Shown here piece after piece: positions 27,741 through 40,899 of a stretch of 64,000 nt of DNA (position 1 is the first letter of the stretch; each line of letters opens with the position of its first letter). The notes beneath the pieces are model-generated. The model did no database searches and had not been told where the DNA came from. It worked only from the letters and a program-made list of their open reading frames with translations. The position numbers were made by a program, and so were the translations under genes. The DNA is from Porogramme epimiltina (taxonomy: Eukaryota > Basidiomycota > Agaricomycetes > Polyporales > Polyporaceae), in the NCBI GenBank assembly GCA_900155495.1, contig FTLJ01000012.1, positions 1 through 64,000 of the forward strand. Reading direction: 5' to 3'.

Positions 27741-29996
27741 TCACATCCTAAACACGCCGAACCCCTTGCCGTCCCCGTCCCACGTGGTCTGCGCACCACG
27801 ACCTGAGGAGCTGCTTCCACCACGCTCTCGTGCGGCGAGAGCCAGGGCTAGGCCGACGGTGTCGCGGGTGTCGACAGGTCTAATGATGCCATCGTCCCAC
27901 AACCGCGCAGAGGCGTAGTACGCCGTCGACTGTTGTTCAATCTCGTCCTTGAGGGTGCTGTGTTTCGTCGGGTCCCTGATGCGTAGACAAGCCATCAGTA
28001 AATACGCTGTGCGCTTTGCTACATCAAGACTGACTTCGATACTGTGGCCATGACTTGCGACAGCTGCCCAGGACCCATCACGGACACCTTGGCATTCTAC
28101 CGCGTGTTGTCAGTGGTCCGCCTACACCTACAAGAGTATAGAGCGTACCGGCCACATCCAGAGGAACCTAGGCGAGTAGGCGCGCCCGCACATGCCTATT
28201 CGAGCCTTCAGCGTGCGGAAGACTACAACGTCTCAAGAAGCCCACCACGCACCGTAGTTGCCGGCGCCATAACTGCCTCCAACTATGACAGTGAGCTTCG
28301 GAACATCCGCGCAGGCGACGGCGCGGACCATCTTCGCGCCGTCCTTGGCGATTCCACCCTTCTCTGCCTTGGAGCCGACCATGTACCCAGTCACGTTGAC
28401 GAGGAAAAGGAGCGGGATCTGGCGTTGTGAGCAGAGCTCGATGAAGTGCGTTGCCTTCAGCGCCGACTGCGAGAAGAGGATGCCGTTGTTGGCGACTATG
28501 CCCACGGGGAAGCCGTGTACGTGGGCGAAGCCCTACGAGGTTGAAGTGAGTGTTTGCAAGGCTGTGGAGACTGAGAGAGCATACAGTAACGATCGTCGTG
28601 CCGTATTCCTTCTTGAATTCGCGGAACCGGCTGCCGTCGACGACGCGCGCGATGACGTCTCGCATGTCAAACGCCTGGCGGAGGTCCGTCCCAACGATCC
28701 CGTGCAGCTCGTGCGCAGGATATAAAGGGTTCTCTGGTACCGCCGGAGGCTAAGAGAGGGTTATCAAGCTGGTCGTCACCTTATACAGGGTGCACTCACG
28801 GGCACCTCTCGCGAACCTGCCTTGCCCAAGTCGCTGACAATGCCTCTTGCAATAGCAATCGCGTGCTCATCGTCTCGGGCAAGATGGTCGGTAACACCGC
28901 TCTCAGAGGAGTGCATTTGACCTCCGCCCAGAGTCTCTTCGTCAACTTCCTCGCCCGTCGCGGCCTTAACGAGCGGAGGGCCTGCTAAGAATATGCGGCC
29001 TTGCTCTCTTACAATAATATTCTCATCGGCCATGGCAGGCACATAGGCACCTCCTATGTAAGGCTTCAGTAAGTGCTCATTGCAGACCTATAGAAACACT
29101 CACCCGCGACAGATATTCCATGTACGATAGCTATCTGAGGTATTCCTAGAGCAGACATTTGTGCCATGTTGTAAAATATCCTCCCGAAATGCTCCTTGTC
29201 TGGGAAGACCTACCAACAATACTTAGCTGGGTATGAAGGGTATCAGGATACGACTTACATTGGCTTGGTGGGGTAACGCGGCGCCTCCAGATTCCACTGC
29301 AGCATCCGTGTTTAATGCACGCACACGCACGTATAGGAAACAGCAGCGCACCAACGTAAACACAAGGCAAACCGTGTTCTCGAGCAATTTCCTGCGCGCG
29401 CAAATGCTTCTTCACCTGTCGAAGACACTCAGCAAACGTATCAGAGGGGCAAGGATGGAGACTAACAGTCAAGGGATAATATGACCCGCCCTTCACTGTC
29501 GCGTCGTTCACAACAACGACGCATTCGCGATCCGATATCCGCCCAATACCAGTAATAATACCGGCGGCGGGCACAGAGTCGCTCCCGTATACTTCATGCG
29601 CGGCAAGAGAGGAGAGCTCCAGGAAGGGCGTATGTGGGTCCAAGAGGAGCGCGAGCCTGTGAACACCTTGGTCTCAACACCATCGTCCCACCCAGACGAA
29701 CACTACGAAAAAGCAAACGCAGACGACAGCGACATACCTCTCTCTCGGCAGCTTCTTCCCCTTGCTCCGCATACGTTCCGCCGCCTTTGCCCCACCGCCC
29801 TGGCGCACCGTAGCGAGTTTCCCTTCGAGGTCCGCGACAAGCGCGTCCATGGCCTCGGACTTGGCCTTGAATTCAGGTGCGGCGGTGGAGATGTGCGAGG
29901 GTAGGACCGCCGGGTGGAAGGCCCGCCTGCTCCCGCTCGTGCTCGCGGCCCATGTTCTCTGGGCAGCCCGCAAGGGCCTTACTGCGGCGCGCATGA
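27741..29996 (-). CDS. mccB: Methylcrotonyl-CoA carboxylase beta subunit, mitochondrial
   Basis: The start at 29996 gives [18 protein letters not shown], an Arg-rich mitochondrial presequence. Conserved carboxyltransferase blocks follow over eight or more exons: [67 protein letters not shown] [109 protein letters not shown]. The C-terminal exons read [20 protein letters not shown] and [19 protein letters not shown]. With the biotin-bearing alpha subunit (not in this window) it carboxylates 3-methylcrotonyl-CoA in leucine breakdown. The gene is convergent with the WD40 gene, 169 bases apart. Confidence 0.94.
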
Positions 29997-30428
29997 ACAA
30001 CGAAGTTTAGAGCACCTGTGGTCGGAAGAAGCCAGAAAATCTGTCGGGGGTGGGGAACAAGAGACGAGAGGGGGGAGTTGAACGAGAGACGCACACGGTG
30101 TCCGGAGCTTGCACCGGCTACCCCACACGATCAGCTGAGCGCGTATGGCGCGTCGGGCGGATCTCGATCGCGTACCCCGCACCCCGCATGCTCCCAAGTA
30201 GGGGTCGTCTTCATCGCGGTTTCGCCTGGGTGGGCGCAGCTAACACACAGGGATGAAGCTCTACAATTGATATCATTGCATACTCGTGATTAAAGCTTGA
30301 AGAGAAGAATCCATGCAAACATAACAATACAAGATAGAAAAGAACTACCTAAGTCGTGTCGAACATACGGGAACGGAGTAGGGGGGATAGTAGGGTACCA
30401 TAGTCCATAAAACATGACAGCAAGCCGC
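29997..30428. other. Gap between MCCB promoter and EPL1 3' end
   Basis: 432 bases holding the mccB promoter and the 3' UTR of EPL1. No gene seen. Confidence 0.4.
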
Positions 30429-33400
30429 TCAGTACCCGGCCGCGCCAGAGCCGCCCACGAGCTGTCTCGACTGGAGCGACGGTGACGGTGTCGGCATCGC
30501 GGACTGCGGCGCACGCGTCGGCGACGAGTGCACGTTCGTCTGTGCCGCGGCGAGGTTGGGGCTGAGCATGTGGGGGGAAGAGTGAGGCGCGAGGCGCGCA
30601 ATGTGCGCACCGGCAGGCGACGCTACGGCCTGGTTGGCACCGAGCACCTGCACTGGCATCGCGCGCTGAGGCCCGCGCACGCTGTTGGTCGATGGCACGC
30701 GCCCGGGGGAGCCGGCCGTGCCGTGGACGCCACTGGCGTCCACAGCTACGCTGCTGGGTGGGGAGTGCTGGGTAGGCAAAGACCACCGGCCCCCAGCCAT
30801 CGGCACGGCGTAGGCGCCATTTGGAGGCATCACGTAGGCCCCTGGCTGCCGCAGCGCGATGTTGACGTTGTTGTCCGGGAGCATTGCGGATAGCGACTGC
30901 ATTTGCTGAACGGTCAATGCGGTGTGACGTGCGTTTGGATGTATATAGCCACCCTTCGTGATGGTGGGGTAACCATTCACGGGTATGTGGTACCCGTTGG
31001 GTAAATTCGGCACATTAACGCTCGCAGTCGACATCGGAGGCTTGGCGGGGGCAGGTGAGGGTGAGGCCATGGGGCCGGGATGCGTGTCAGAGGTAACAAG
31101 AATGCCGTTCGGGCTAGTTTGGTTCGCCGTCTTGACGTCTTGGTCAGTCGGCTTAGCCGGCGCGACTTGGGCGTCAGGGAACCCGCCGAGCGATGCACTT
31201 GAAGGAGGTGTGGCGTGGGGAGAGGGAGTGGGTGGGGCACCATTAGAAGCAGATGACCCGTTGGAGGCGACACGACCGTTGGAGATGCGCAGGTGAACTT
31301 GATTCGACGGGGGGTGCTTTTTCACCGCTGCTGGTAAAGAGACGGGTACGCCACTGGCTGACACGGATGATGTCTGTGCAGGACTCGCGGTGTTGATAGA
31401 AGGGACTGAGGTATTTGATGGCTGACGATGCGCAGGGGGAGGAGGCTTCATGACCACAGGCGGAGGGACGAACTGGTAAGGTTTGGCTTCTCCACTGTTT
31501 AGGCGTACTGTGGGGTCGGGACCGAGTTTCGCCAAGTCTTCATTCTGTAGGAGACCCATGGAGACCCATAGACGACTACCGCACGAGTTAGTGACGAACA
31601 AGAAGAGCTATACAACAAGCCCATACCTAGGCTGATGTTCGTCGATCAACTTGCGGTCATGTTCTTCCGCCCCTTCCGACCCAATGGCGAGACCCTCATC
31701 GTCATCGTACCGGAACCGTTCTTCAAGCTTCCTCGTATGCTCCTTGGCTTCTTCGTCGTCGTCGAAACTCGCGGCCCTCAAGGTACAGCTGAAACGACGG
31801 TCGAGCATGATGCGACCGCGGCCGCGACCAGCTCTGAGACGCGCAGAGCGATACTTTGGTGGAGGGGATTCGCTGGAACGGGAGCTTGAAGTGGAACGTA
31901 GGGGAATGGTTTTGAAAAGTCGGCATCCATATGGCACCGGCGCGGCCTGATACGGGTTCTGTGGTCGTGTTAGTAGGCATTCCCATTCCTGATGACAGTA
32001 TGCTCACGTCGCTGACGTCCTCCCATTTGCTGTCTCTGCTGCGCTGAAGCTCCTGGTCGATCGCCAGTTGGATTGCGGCTTGACGTTCGCGCGGGCGAAC
32101 CTGCGGGACGGGTAGTGGTATAGGTGACCCCGTGTCCACATTGTCCCGAGCAGGGCGAATCTTGACGCGACTACACGAAGAGTGAGATAATGAGAATACT
32201 CGCGAGTGAAAGCAAACGTACGTCGTGTCCACCTTGGGCTTCTTCGGTGGCTTTTCTTTGTCCATGAAGAGGTCGTCGTCCTCCTTTGCACCAAGAGATG
32301 GGTGTGCCCTCTTGAGATCCACGAGGCCTTGACGCATCCCCCAGACAACATGCCCTTGAGACTGTACGTCGCGCTTGACGAGCTCGCGTCGCTGTACGAG
32401 CCGTACGACATCGAGTGCCGTTGCGAGTTCGGTTTGTAGCCTGACCATACGATCGGAGTACGACGTTTGTGAGGCTCGAGTCTTCCGAACGGCCTTGATT
32501 TCTCGTCGCCGGAAACAGATATAGGACTCGTTGAGCGTGTCGCTTTCGTCGAGCTGAACGGCGCACTGATGGTTAGAGTCGAGAAGACGAGATCAATTCT
32601 TTTACTCACGTTGACCGTTGGGATAATCCGGTGGCCTCCACGATCTTGCCGGCGTTCACGCCAGTAGGGATAGATGATACGCGAATAGCGTAGCATTTGT
32701 TGGGCAGGCGGGATCCAACTTGGCAAGGAGTACATCGCAAACATTTCGGCCGGGAGGGGTGCAGCGAAGGTATCCTGGTAATCAGAGAATGGGGGAAAGG
32801 GGGCTCCTTGTTCGAGGCCCTGCGACAGTGTAAACGACACATCTAACTGTTGACCACCCTGCAAGCTTACATGATGGAGGAACTCGGTCTTCTCGTGTGT
32901 GACCTTCTCGAAGATGGCCATGACAAGCTCGAACTCGTCCTCGGTAATCGAGACCGGTTGAACGATGTCGGGCTCCTTGCCCTTCGCCTTCGCACTGCGA
33001 CCCGAACGAGTTGGGGCAGCACTCGCACTTTGCGTGCTCATACCCTCTCCCCGCGCTTGCTCGTTGTTCTTGTCTAGCCACTCCTTGTCACGCTCGTCCA
33101 TGTAGTAGATGAACCCATTGGCGAGCGCAAACGACGTCGCCTCCTCGACGGTGTCGGAAGACTTGATATGGTGGTACGGCTCCTTCCAACGCCCCGCGAC
33201 GTACAATTCCGCATAGTTGTGTACTACGCCGGTGCTGTCAGGAGTCGGGATGTATGCGGCCGGTGCGGCAGGCTCCTTGTCGCCCGCACGGGCAACACGG
33301 GTGGCTTGATGCCGAGACGCCGCTGCGGACAAGACTGCTTGCAGATGGTGCTCCTAGATAGGCAAGCGATAAGGATGAGTCAGCGTTCCGCGGAACGAAA

Positions 33401-33666
33401 TTCCCACGGTTCCAGCCAATCAGACGCGGCCACACACCCCTCTCCAACATCGACGCAGACGGTGAGGACACAGGTGGGGAAAGACGTACGTTCGCATCCT
33501 CAGCGTCCACACCAGCCGTAGATACGACCCTGGCCTTCTCCTCATCTTCATCGAGGACAATCGAGTCGGCTTCAATGGTATCTCTGATGACCTTGAGGCG
33601 TGTCTTGTTTGTGACCCTGTTACGATTCCGGAGGCCCGCAGAAGCTGGATGTGTTGTCCGGGGCAT
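30429..33666 (-). CDS. EPL1: Enhancer of polycomb-like protein 1 (NuA4 subunit)
   Basis: The start at 33666 gives MPRTTHPASAGLRNRNRVTN followed by KTRLKVIRDTIEADSIVLDE. This is the EPcA N terminus that binds the acetyltransferase module. The next exon (EHHLQAVLSAAASRHQ) leads to the conserved EPL1 block YIPTPDSTGVVHNYAELY, FIYYMDERDKEWL, ITEDEFELVMAIFEK and YWRERRQDRGGHRIIPTVN. Further exons carry ESYICFRRREIKAVRKTRAS and LQTELATALDVVRLVQRREL (EPcA C-terminal helix), then a basic RSARLRAGRGRGRIMLDRRF. The last 350 residues are Pro/Ser/Ala-rich and disordered. Epl1 scaffolds Esa1, Eaf6 and Yng2 in the NuA4/piccolo histone H4 and H2A acetyltransferase. A longer in-frame N terminus (to 33804) exists but is not conserved in character. 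Confidence 0.9.
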
Positions 33667-35215
33667 ATCATGGAGCGGGGGATAGAGACGTGTTCGGGCG
33701 ATGTCGACTTGGGGGGTGGATAGGGCGGGGACGGCGCCTGGCACGGGCTGAGGCCGGTGGAAGTGTGGCGGGCCGAGGCATGGGAGGGGGCGCGAGACAG
33801 CCACTTTTGCTGATTACCTAAGCGGCGCCCTTATATCACGTTTTTGCCATTTAAAGAAAGCGCTCTGGCGCCGTCTCCGACACAAAGCCACACGTTGAGA
33901 ACGATTTGAAGAGGGGCACGTAGGATTGCATGGAGCATACAAATACATGGGTCTATGTCTGCGGAGAGAGAAAGAGGATTTAGTAAGGCACGGTTGAGGA
34001 TGAATTCAGAAAGGAGGACCACTCACAACTACGTTTCAAGAACAATTCCGATGCTTCTAGCGAGCTGCAACAAGACGTTGCGGTCCGAAATCCTCTTGGA
34101 TGCGGTAATAATGAGCTGCTTCCTATGCTGTGGAAAGTCGGTTTTGAATTCCGCAGCACAGGGCAAACATCATCACTAAGGCCACAGCCGTAGTCCCCAT
34201 GAACCCCCAGGACCTGCAGCGGGATCGCTCAAGTCACATAACCTGCGAAAGGCATTTGGTCGAGTGAGTATAAGAGCCTAAACGCAGGATCGAGCAGACT
34301 TACACACATGCGAAAATCGGGTGCCTCCTTCCGATGAGCCCCCCACTCCCTTCACAACGACCTCCCTTAGAGAAAGAAAGTGATACTGCTCACCAACGCT
34401 CATGATAGAGTAGATTGAGTGTTGTAGCATCGTATATGGTCGCATATACGCAGCACAGATGATGATGCGATCCTAGGGGGAGGGTAGGGGGGAGGCACAG
34501 CGAGGAGGACCCCCTCTAGAACGTCTTGGATGCGTCGTCGCGCTTTATGAGCGACGTCGGTGGGCAGCAAGACGCAGGGGGGAGGGCGGATTGTGAGTAC
34601 ACGACATCGCCATGCGCTCGAGGAGGTGGACGGAGGGAAGGAGGCAGGACGGAGTTGTCTCGCACGCCAGGCCTGGCTTCACAGCGTTCACGTGCCGCAC
34701 GTGGGTGAGCCACACACCTAGACGCCCAACTCTGCCCGGCTCAAACTGTACAGTCCCTCCACCGACCATGCCTTTTGGGGGCACATTTCATCTCTGTAAG
34801 CCATCGCTCGCCCATGCGCTACTTTGTAAGAACATTTTTCTTGGCTTCATCCGAGCAAGGAAAACTCACGAAACATGAACCACCGTTGTGCCGTATGACG
34901 TCGGCTTGTTGGTGTATATGCTTTCGGAAAAACAAGTAGATACATGTCGCCAACTACGCCAATGGTCTTTTCAATGACACCAACTTGTATATGTTTGAGG
35001 TTGCACTGCGGATGAGAACGTGAGTGAGAACGAACTGGCCTCGACCGGACTCTCGTACCGGTCGAGATTCTATAAGCTCCATTCAAGATTCGTGATTACG
35101 TAGATTCCATTCTTAGCAACGAAAGGTCCAACATTCAGCGCCTGTGGCACTCAGCGCAATCCTTGTGCTCAACTCTGACCGCCATCCAACTTCTGACTTC
35201 TCTGCTGTTCGTATC
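33667..35215. other. 1.55 kb intergenic region EPL1 / PRP31
   Basis: Head-to-head gap. Small frames of 60-88 codons occur on both strands without recognisable similarity or splice context. A GA-rich tract lies at about 34470-34510. A short inverted repeat (TCGACCGG at 35041-35048, CCGGTCGA at 35058-35065) lies 150 bases before the PRP31 start. No tRNA found. An unannotated noncoding transcript is possible but not shown. Confidence 0.45.
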
Positions 35216-37327
35216 ATGAGCTCTCTTGCCGACGAACTTCTGGCAGACCTTGACGGCCTTTCTGGAGATGAAGAACAGTACGATGAGGAGCCACAGCCTG
35301 AGGCAAGCACGTCAACGTCCGCTGGAGTGAAGCGCAAGGCGCCTGGATCAGACGACGAAATGTCTGAGGGAGAGGGCGAAGATCAAGGGGACGATGACAA
35401 GGCAGTTGGGAGCCTGGTACTGGAAGGAGGCATAAAACCCGCAGAAGAACTTGACGCGGAAGAGGTGCAACGTATGGAGCTCGGCGCGGTAGAGGACGTG
35501 CGGAAGGTGGCCAAATTGGAGGGGAGTAAGAGGATGAACGACATTCTGAAGGTGCGCCATCCAAGCTCCTTTTCAATTGGGTCCTGTATACCAACATCCT
35601 CGTAGGAAATAGAGAAATACCAGAACAATCCTAGCACCCCAGAACAGATGTCTTTGCCCACACACTCCAATCCCGAGTACAACCTCATTGTCCAGGCGAA
35701 TAATCTCTCCGTAGATGTGGATAACGAAATCATGGTGGTTCACAAGGTGAGTGTGAGACGTCTTATAATTCAAACCGTTCCTAATATATATATAGTTCAT
35801 TCGGGACCATTACGCTCCCAAATTCCCTGAGCTGGAGCAGCTAGTCGCGGACCCTGCCATGTACATTCGATCGGTGCGCGCATTGGGTAACGCCGAAGAC
35901 CCTACGAAAGTCGACCTGCAAGGTGTCCTCCCTCCCGCCATCATCATGAGTGTCCTTGTTACCGCGACCACCACTTCCGGTGAGCAATTGTCTGAGGCGG
36001 AGTGGCAAACAGTCCAGCGGGCCTGCGACCTCGCTGACCGTCTTGAGGAGGCCCGGAAGAAGGTGCGTTCCTACTTGTGGCCCACTTGGCCTGTTAACTG
36101 AGAGAATGAGTAGATATTCATGTACGTCAGCTCACGAATGAATGTGCTTGCTCCCAACCTATCCGCTATCGTCGGTACCACCACAGCCGCGAAACTGCTG
36201 GGCGTCGCCGGTGGGCTAGCTGGCGTGGCCAAAATGCCGTCATGTAACGTCTATGTATGCGCCCCGTCCGCCGCTTCTCCTTTTTGGTGCATACTTATAC
36301 CCCTCTCACGTAGCTCCTCGGTGCCCAGAAGAAGATCGCAGCCGGCTTCTCCTCTGTGACGCAACGGAGGCACACCGGCTTCGTGTTCCAGTCCGATATC
36401 GTGCAGCAGACGCCCCCCGAATATCGCATGAAAATCCAGCGCACGGTCGGGGCGAAGTGCACGCTCGCAGCACGCATGGACCTGGAACGGTCGCGAAGAG
36501 ATGGTAGGTGATCCCTGCATCCTCGCGGGAGCCTGTCCTTACCCCCGTTCACCAAAGGGTCCTACGGCGATCAGCTCCGCGACAAGATCGAGAAGCACAT
36601 CGACCGCCTCACCGCGCCACCTCCGTCTAAGATCACGAAGGCCCTTCCCATCCCGAACGACGGCCCCAAGAAGCGCCGCGGAGGCAAGCGGTACGTACTC
36701 GCGCTCCCCCCGTATTGCTCCTTCCCTCACGTGGCTTCAGTGCGAGGAAGGCAAAAGAGGCGTATGCGCAGACCGAGCTCCGCAAGCTACAGAACCGCAT
36801 GGCGTTCGGCGAGGCCGAGGAGGAAGTCGGCGCGTTCGACCAGACCAAGGGCCTCGGAATGATCGGCACCGGCAAGGTGCGGGCTGGTGCTGGCGAGGCG
36901 AAGAGCCGAGGTACGTCTTTCTCCACCCTGCGTCATACTGCCCCCCCCCGGAAAACGCTGCTTCTTCGTTTCGATCGCCTGTCTCGCATGCTGACCTACG
37001 ATCTGTTGCTGACGCCGCCCTTCTTACGTACTGCAGCGAAACTGTCCAAGGCGAACAAGCTCCGGATGGCTGCGCTCACCAAGGCCGCTCAAGGGAGTGG
37101 CAGCGGCAGCGGCGCAGCGACGTCTGGAACTGCGACCTCGCTGACCGTCACCCCCGTGCAGGGTTCGTGGTCGTACACAGTACAATGCCTGCCTGAATGC
37201 TCATGTTTGCTCCGCAGGGTTCGAGCTCACCAACCGCGCAGCTGCAGCGGCACGTGTGAAGGAGGCCAACGAGCGCTGGTTCTCGAATGGCACGTTCTCC
37301 TTTGTTGGGCAGAAGGGGCAGAAATAG
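35216..37327 (+). CDS. PRP31: U4/U6 snRNP splicing factor Prp31
   Basis: Nine exons (35216-35551, 35606-35746, 35796-36062, 36114-36254, 36314-36503, 36558-36690, 36741-36910, 37037-37162, 37218-37327) give 537 residues. The start [20 protein letters not shown] is typical of the family. The NOSIC/Nop core follows: [57 protein letters not shown] and [19 protein letters not shown], then [19 protein letters not shown] and [11 protein letters not shown]. The Prp31 C-terminal domain shows [35 protein letters not shown] and [13 protein letters not shown]...[10 protein letters not shown]. Prp31 binds the 15.5K-bound U4 snRNA stem and holds the U4/U6-U5 tri-snRNP together in the nucleus. Confidence 0.96.
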
Positions 37328-37483
37328 AGCCACAGAGATTCGGATATGACACGATTTTGTTGTGGGTTTCGGCTTTAGTGCGGATGTATATTGCTATGAT
37401 AGTATGGTAATGCATGCGAAGGTGATAGTAATACAGGGGGGAACGAAAAACATTACGAAAGCAAGGGCAGGGACTGCACCGTT

Positions 37484-38241
37484 TTACGAGGAGGGAGGAT
37501 GTGCGGTGGCAACCGTCTCGCCCGTAGCGGCGCTCTGGGACACGTCAATGAAGCCGGGCTTCTTCGGGTCCGTCAGGGTGCTCCGTTTCTTCCTGTAATC
37601 CCGAATAGCGGAGCGGATGGCGTCCTCGGCCAGCACTACTCGGATGTGAGACACAAAGGCAGGAGACTCAGATGCTATGGGACTCACTTGAGCAGTGGAG
37701 CTTGACCGGGGGCAAGCACAACTCCTTCGCGATCTCCGTGTTTTTGATCTTCTCGGCGTCCTCGAGCGAGAGCCCCTTGACCCGCTCGGTCATATAGGAG
37801 CTGGACGCAATGGCGCTGCCGCACCCGAACGTCTTGAACTTGACGTCGGAGATGATGCCGTTCTCGTCGACGCGAATTTGGAGTTTCATCACATCGCCGC
37901 ACCTAACGACGGGCCGCGACGGTTAGCACGGTGCTTCCCACAGTGCCAGCGGAGAGGACGGGAACGTACGCAGGGGCACCAACGAGGCCCGTACCGACAT
38001 CTTTGTCGTTCTTGGGCAGAGAGCCGACCTGTGGGGCGGAGGGGGAGCGGGGCGGGGGAGGGGTGTGGTGAGTTATCAAATAACCCGGAGGTCCAGACCG
38101 GACGAGACATACGTTTCTGGGCTGCTCGTAGTGTGAAATGACTTTCTCGTGATAAGCGCGGGCAAGAACAGGCCTGGCGGCGAGCCTGCTCGCGCGGGGG
38201 GTGGCGGAAGCAAGAGACTTTGCCAGCGATGAGCGCAACAT
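37484..38241 (-). CDS. ISU1: Mitochondrial iron-sulfur cluster assembly scaffold
   Basis: Four exons (38241-38113, 38028-37970, 37902-37688, 37638-37484) encode 185 residues. The first exon is an Arg/Ser/Ala mitochondrial presequence ending at [16 protein letters not shown]. The three cluster cysteines and the Asp are visible: [21 protein letters not shown] and [17 protein letters not shown]. The Ssq1-recognition loop LPPVK is intact. Met at the usual HCSM position is Ile here (HCSI), a mild change. The tail [18 protein letters not shown] extends past the usual end by about 20 residues. Isu1 receives sulfur from Nfs1 and builds the [2Fe-2S] cluster. The gene is divergent from GPC1 with 343 bases between starts. 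Confidence 0.95.
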
Positions 38242-38584
38242 GGCGGATGGTGGTGAGAGAGAAAGGCTAAGGGAGGCGCGAGGGGGGCGGGTCCCAATTG
38301 GCTTGCTGACAAGTTGACTCCGGCCGTGGCGATTGCGTCGGCCGTGCGTCAAGCGGCTCTCCGCCCTCCAATCGCTCCACGTGGCGCCCGCTGCACGTGA
38401 TCGGGCGCTCGCTCCGATGCGGGGGCGGCTCGGTTCGAGTGTGATTTCGAGAGAGTGCTGAAGTGGCCACTCAACGCCTCGCACATGCGTCCTTGCTCCT
38501 ACTTTTCTCTCTGCTCTCCCCGCCCCGCCCTCCTCCCGCCTTATCTCTCGCTGTCTCGCCCTCTACGCCCTCCCCAAGCCAGCC
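38242..38584. promoter_or_regulatory. Shared divergent promoter ISU1 / GPC1
   Basis: 343 bases between head-to-head starts. The GPC1-proximal 80 bases are CT-rich, and the middle contains CACGTGA (38394-38400), an E-box-like core. Binding is not shown. Confidence 0.4.
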
Positions 38585-40460
38585 ATGGCGACTCCTGACA
38601 CGTCTCGTCCCCCATCCCCGCCAGAAATGCATCGCCGCAACAGCAGCCAGGGAGGCGTGTTTTCTGTCCCGTTTGACCGATTCGTTCGTGACGAAATCTC
38701 CGACTGGGCCAGCGGGTTCACTCTCCTCGGTTCGTACGCGAGCCTTGCGTCTGCATGCGTGCTCTGACGCGCCCCTGCAGACACTATGGAGACGTACTTC
38801 GATTCGCACCTCGATTTGCTCCAGCGGCAGCTCGCAAAGACCAGCGACCGCCTCAAGTTGCGCGCGGAGGAGCGTCTGAACGATATCAAGAAGGATGTTC
38901 TCAATAATGGCGTCCTCAAGAATGGCGTCTTCAAGACCACCGCGTCCAACATCCAATTGGAGCGCGAGCTGCAGCGGTACAGGCTAAAGGTACGAACGTG
39001 CGCTGCCTGCGAACCCCTCCTTCCGAATGTCGATCGCTCGGCTTCTGTAGGTCTCCCGGCGGCTAGTCTCGATCACCCAGGCGTGGCACTCCGCCAAAGT
39101 CGTCCGTACGCGTGAAAAGGTCACGTTTTTCCTCGCCGTTATGTCCCTGTTCGTCACGGCTTTGCTGTATGGGATGGCGCCCGAGTATGTGTTTCGATGC
39201 AGTGCCTTGTGTATCAGTTGTCTCATCTCCCTTTTAGATGGATACACGTCGCATACACGGTCCAGGCAGCGTACTATCTTCCGCTCAGGGTGTACATGTA
39301 CAAGAAGCGCACATGGCATTACTTCTTGTTCGACCTCTGCTACTACACCAACGTCCTCGATCTCATCTTCATATGGGCGGCCCCATCAAGTCCAGCGCTA
39401 TTTGTGGCCTGCTACTGCATATCTATGGGCTCCCTCGCCAGCGCGATAATCACTTGGAGGAATAGTCTCGTGTTTCACGATTGGGACAAGGTTACGTCCT
39501 TGTTCATCCATATTTATCCTCCTCTCGTCTTCTCGGTAATCCGGTACGACCTAAGAGCTCTAGAATTGCTCTTTTTTTACTGACTGTTGATGTAGGCACT
39601 ATTATCCGGACGCCCAGACACGTTTCCCAGCGCTCCGTGAGGTCCCACATCTACAGCCTTTCAGGGCACTTCTTTTGAGCGCCATTATCTGTACGTGGTT
39701 TTGGTTCTTCTTGCGCTCATGTTGTTGACATAGGTTTCAGACCTCATTTGGCAGTTGCTGTATTGGAAGGCAAGTCCTCCGAGCACATAACGGAGTTTGT
39801 GACACCTGCTGACTAGCCTTAAAGTATGTTCTCATCGACCGCCGCGCCAAGGTACAATCAGGCCAAAGGATCACGTCGTTCACGTACCTCCTCAACGATA
39901 AACGCGGAGCCATCGGCCGCGCTCTCGCCGCCATAGCGCCCCAACACAGAGAGATTTCATTCATGGCTGGCCAGCTCGGTACGTGGCCCCCAAACTATTC
40001 CCGTGGTGTCACCGCTTAGACCAGGCAATGCGCCTTGCAGTATATTCAATCGTAACCGAGCTTCCCGCCGTGTTCCTGCTTTACGACAGCGCATTCTGGA
40101 GCTCGGCGTATCTCCTTCTGCTCTTCGCGGTGTGCGTCTGGAACGGCGGCGGTTTCTACATCGAAGTCTTCGGGCGCAAGTGAGTTCTCCGCCGACCAGG
40201 GCCCGTGTGCGGCGGCTAATATCTGTTCGCTTAGGTTCGAAAGAGAGCTGGAAGCTCTGCGGAAGGAGCTCGCCGAGGTCACTGCCCGCTCCGAGCGCTC
40301 TAGCCCCACGTTTGGTCCGCAAAGTGACGAGGACGCATCGACCCTCGCGGGCTCACCGAAGGCGCTCTCTCCTCTGGTGACCGCGGTTGACCCTCCAGAC
40401 AACGTACCCCCAATGAGCGGTTCCAGCAGTGGCAGCAACGATAGTGCGGATTCACGGTAG
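38585..40460 (+). CDS. GPC1: Glycerophosphocholine acyltransferase 1 (DUF2838 family)
   Basis: The start MATPDTSRPPSPPEMHRRNS is followed by a cytosolic amphipathic part (METYFDSHLDLLQRQLAKTS). Multiple transmembrane spans and the DUF2838 signatures lie in later exons: KVTFFLAVMSLFVTALLYGM, WIHVAYTVQAAYYLPLRVYM, KKRTWHYFLFDLCYYTNVL, WRNSLVFHDWDKVTSLFIHI, PPLVFSVIRHYYPDA, YSIVTELPAVFLLYDSAFW and LLLFAVCVWNGGGFYIEVFG. Gpc1 acylates glycerophosphocholine to lysophosphatidylcholine, which Ale1-type MBOATs (one is at 11.1-13.2 kb) can then convert to PC. The two genes are not adjacent. About nine exons; the C-terminal tail is Ser-rich. Stop TAG at 40458-40460. Confidence 0.92.
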
Positions 40461-40899
40461 CTGCGGACGTTCTGGTCGGATTGACTGGTCCACCCGCTCA
40501 CGATGATGACTTAACGAATGTACGACGAAGTGTAACGACTGTATCTTCACTGCTATGATCCCACCTAGACTACTATCGGGGTTTATACACCATGTGGTAT
40601 ACCCTGCGATTCACTTTATTATTCTTTTCACGCTTTCTGGTTCCGGACGTTTACTATAGGGATGGAGTGCTGTATGCCGCGATACCCACCCCCCACATGC
40701 TATAATGACTTATGTATACGACCCCGGTTTATGTGTTGCTTACAGGGGTCTCGCGGGCTGTAGTAGCTATGTTCATACTCCTGCCCAGATAACCTCGATG
40801 GTCATCTAGGATAGATCAATGTGTATTCACATTTCTAGATTTCCCATACGCGTGCATCTCGGATGTCGGGCTGCTGACCAGACCAGCGGAAAAGGACAT
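40461..40899. other. Convergent 3' gap GPC1 / TAD1
   Basis: 439 AT-richer bases between two stop codons. These are 3' UTR sequences; no gene seen. Confidence 0.45.

Noticed and set aside
34526..35086. Small frames between EPL1 and PRP31
   Set aside because: Short, overlapping on both strands, and without start context, introns or similarity to known small proteins.
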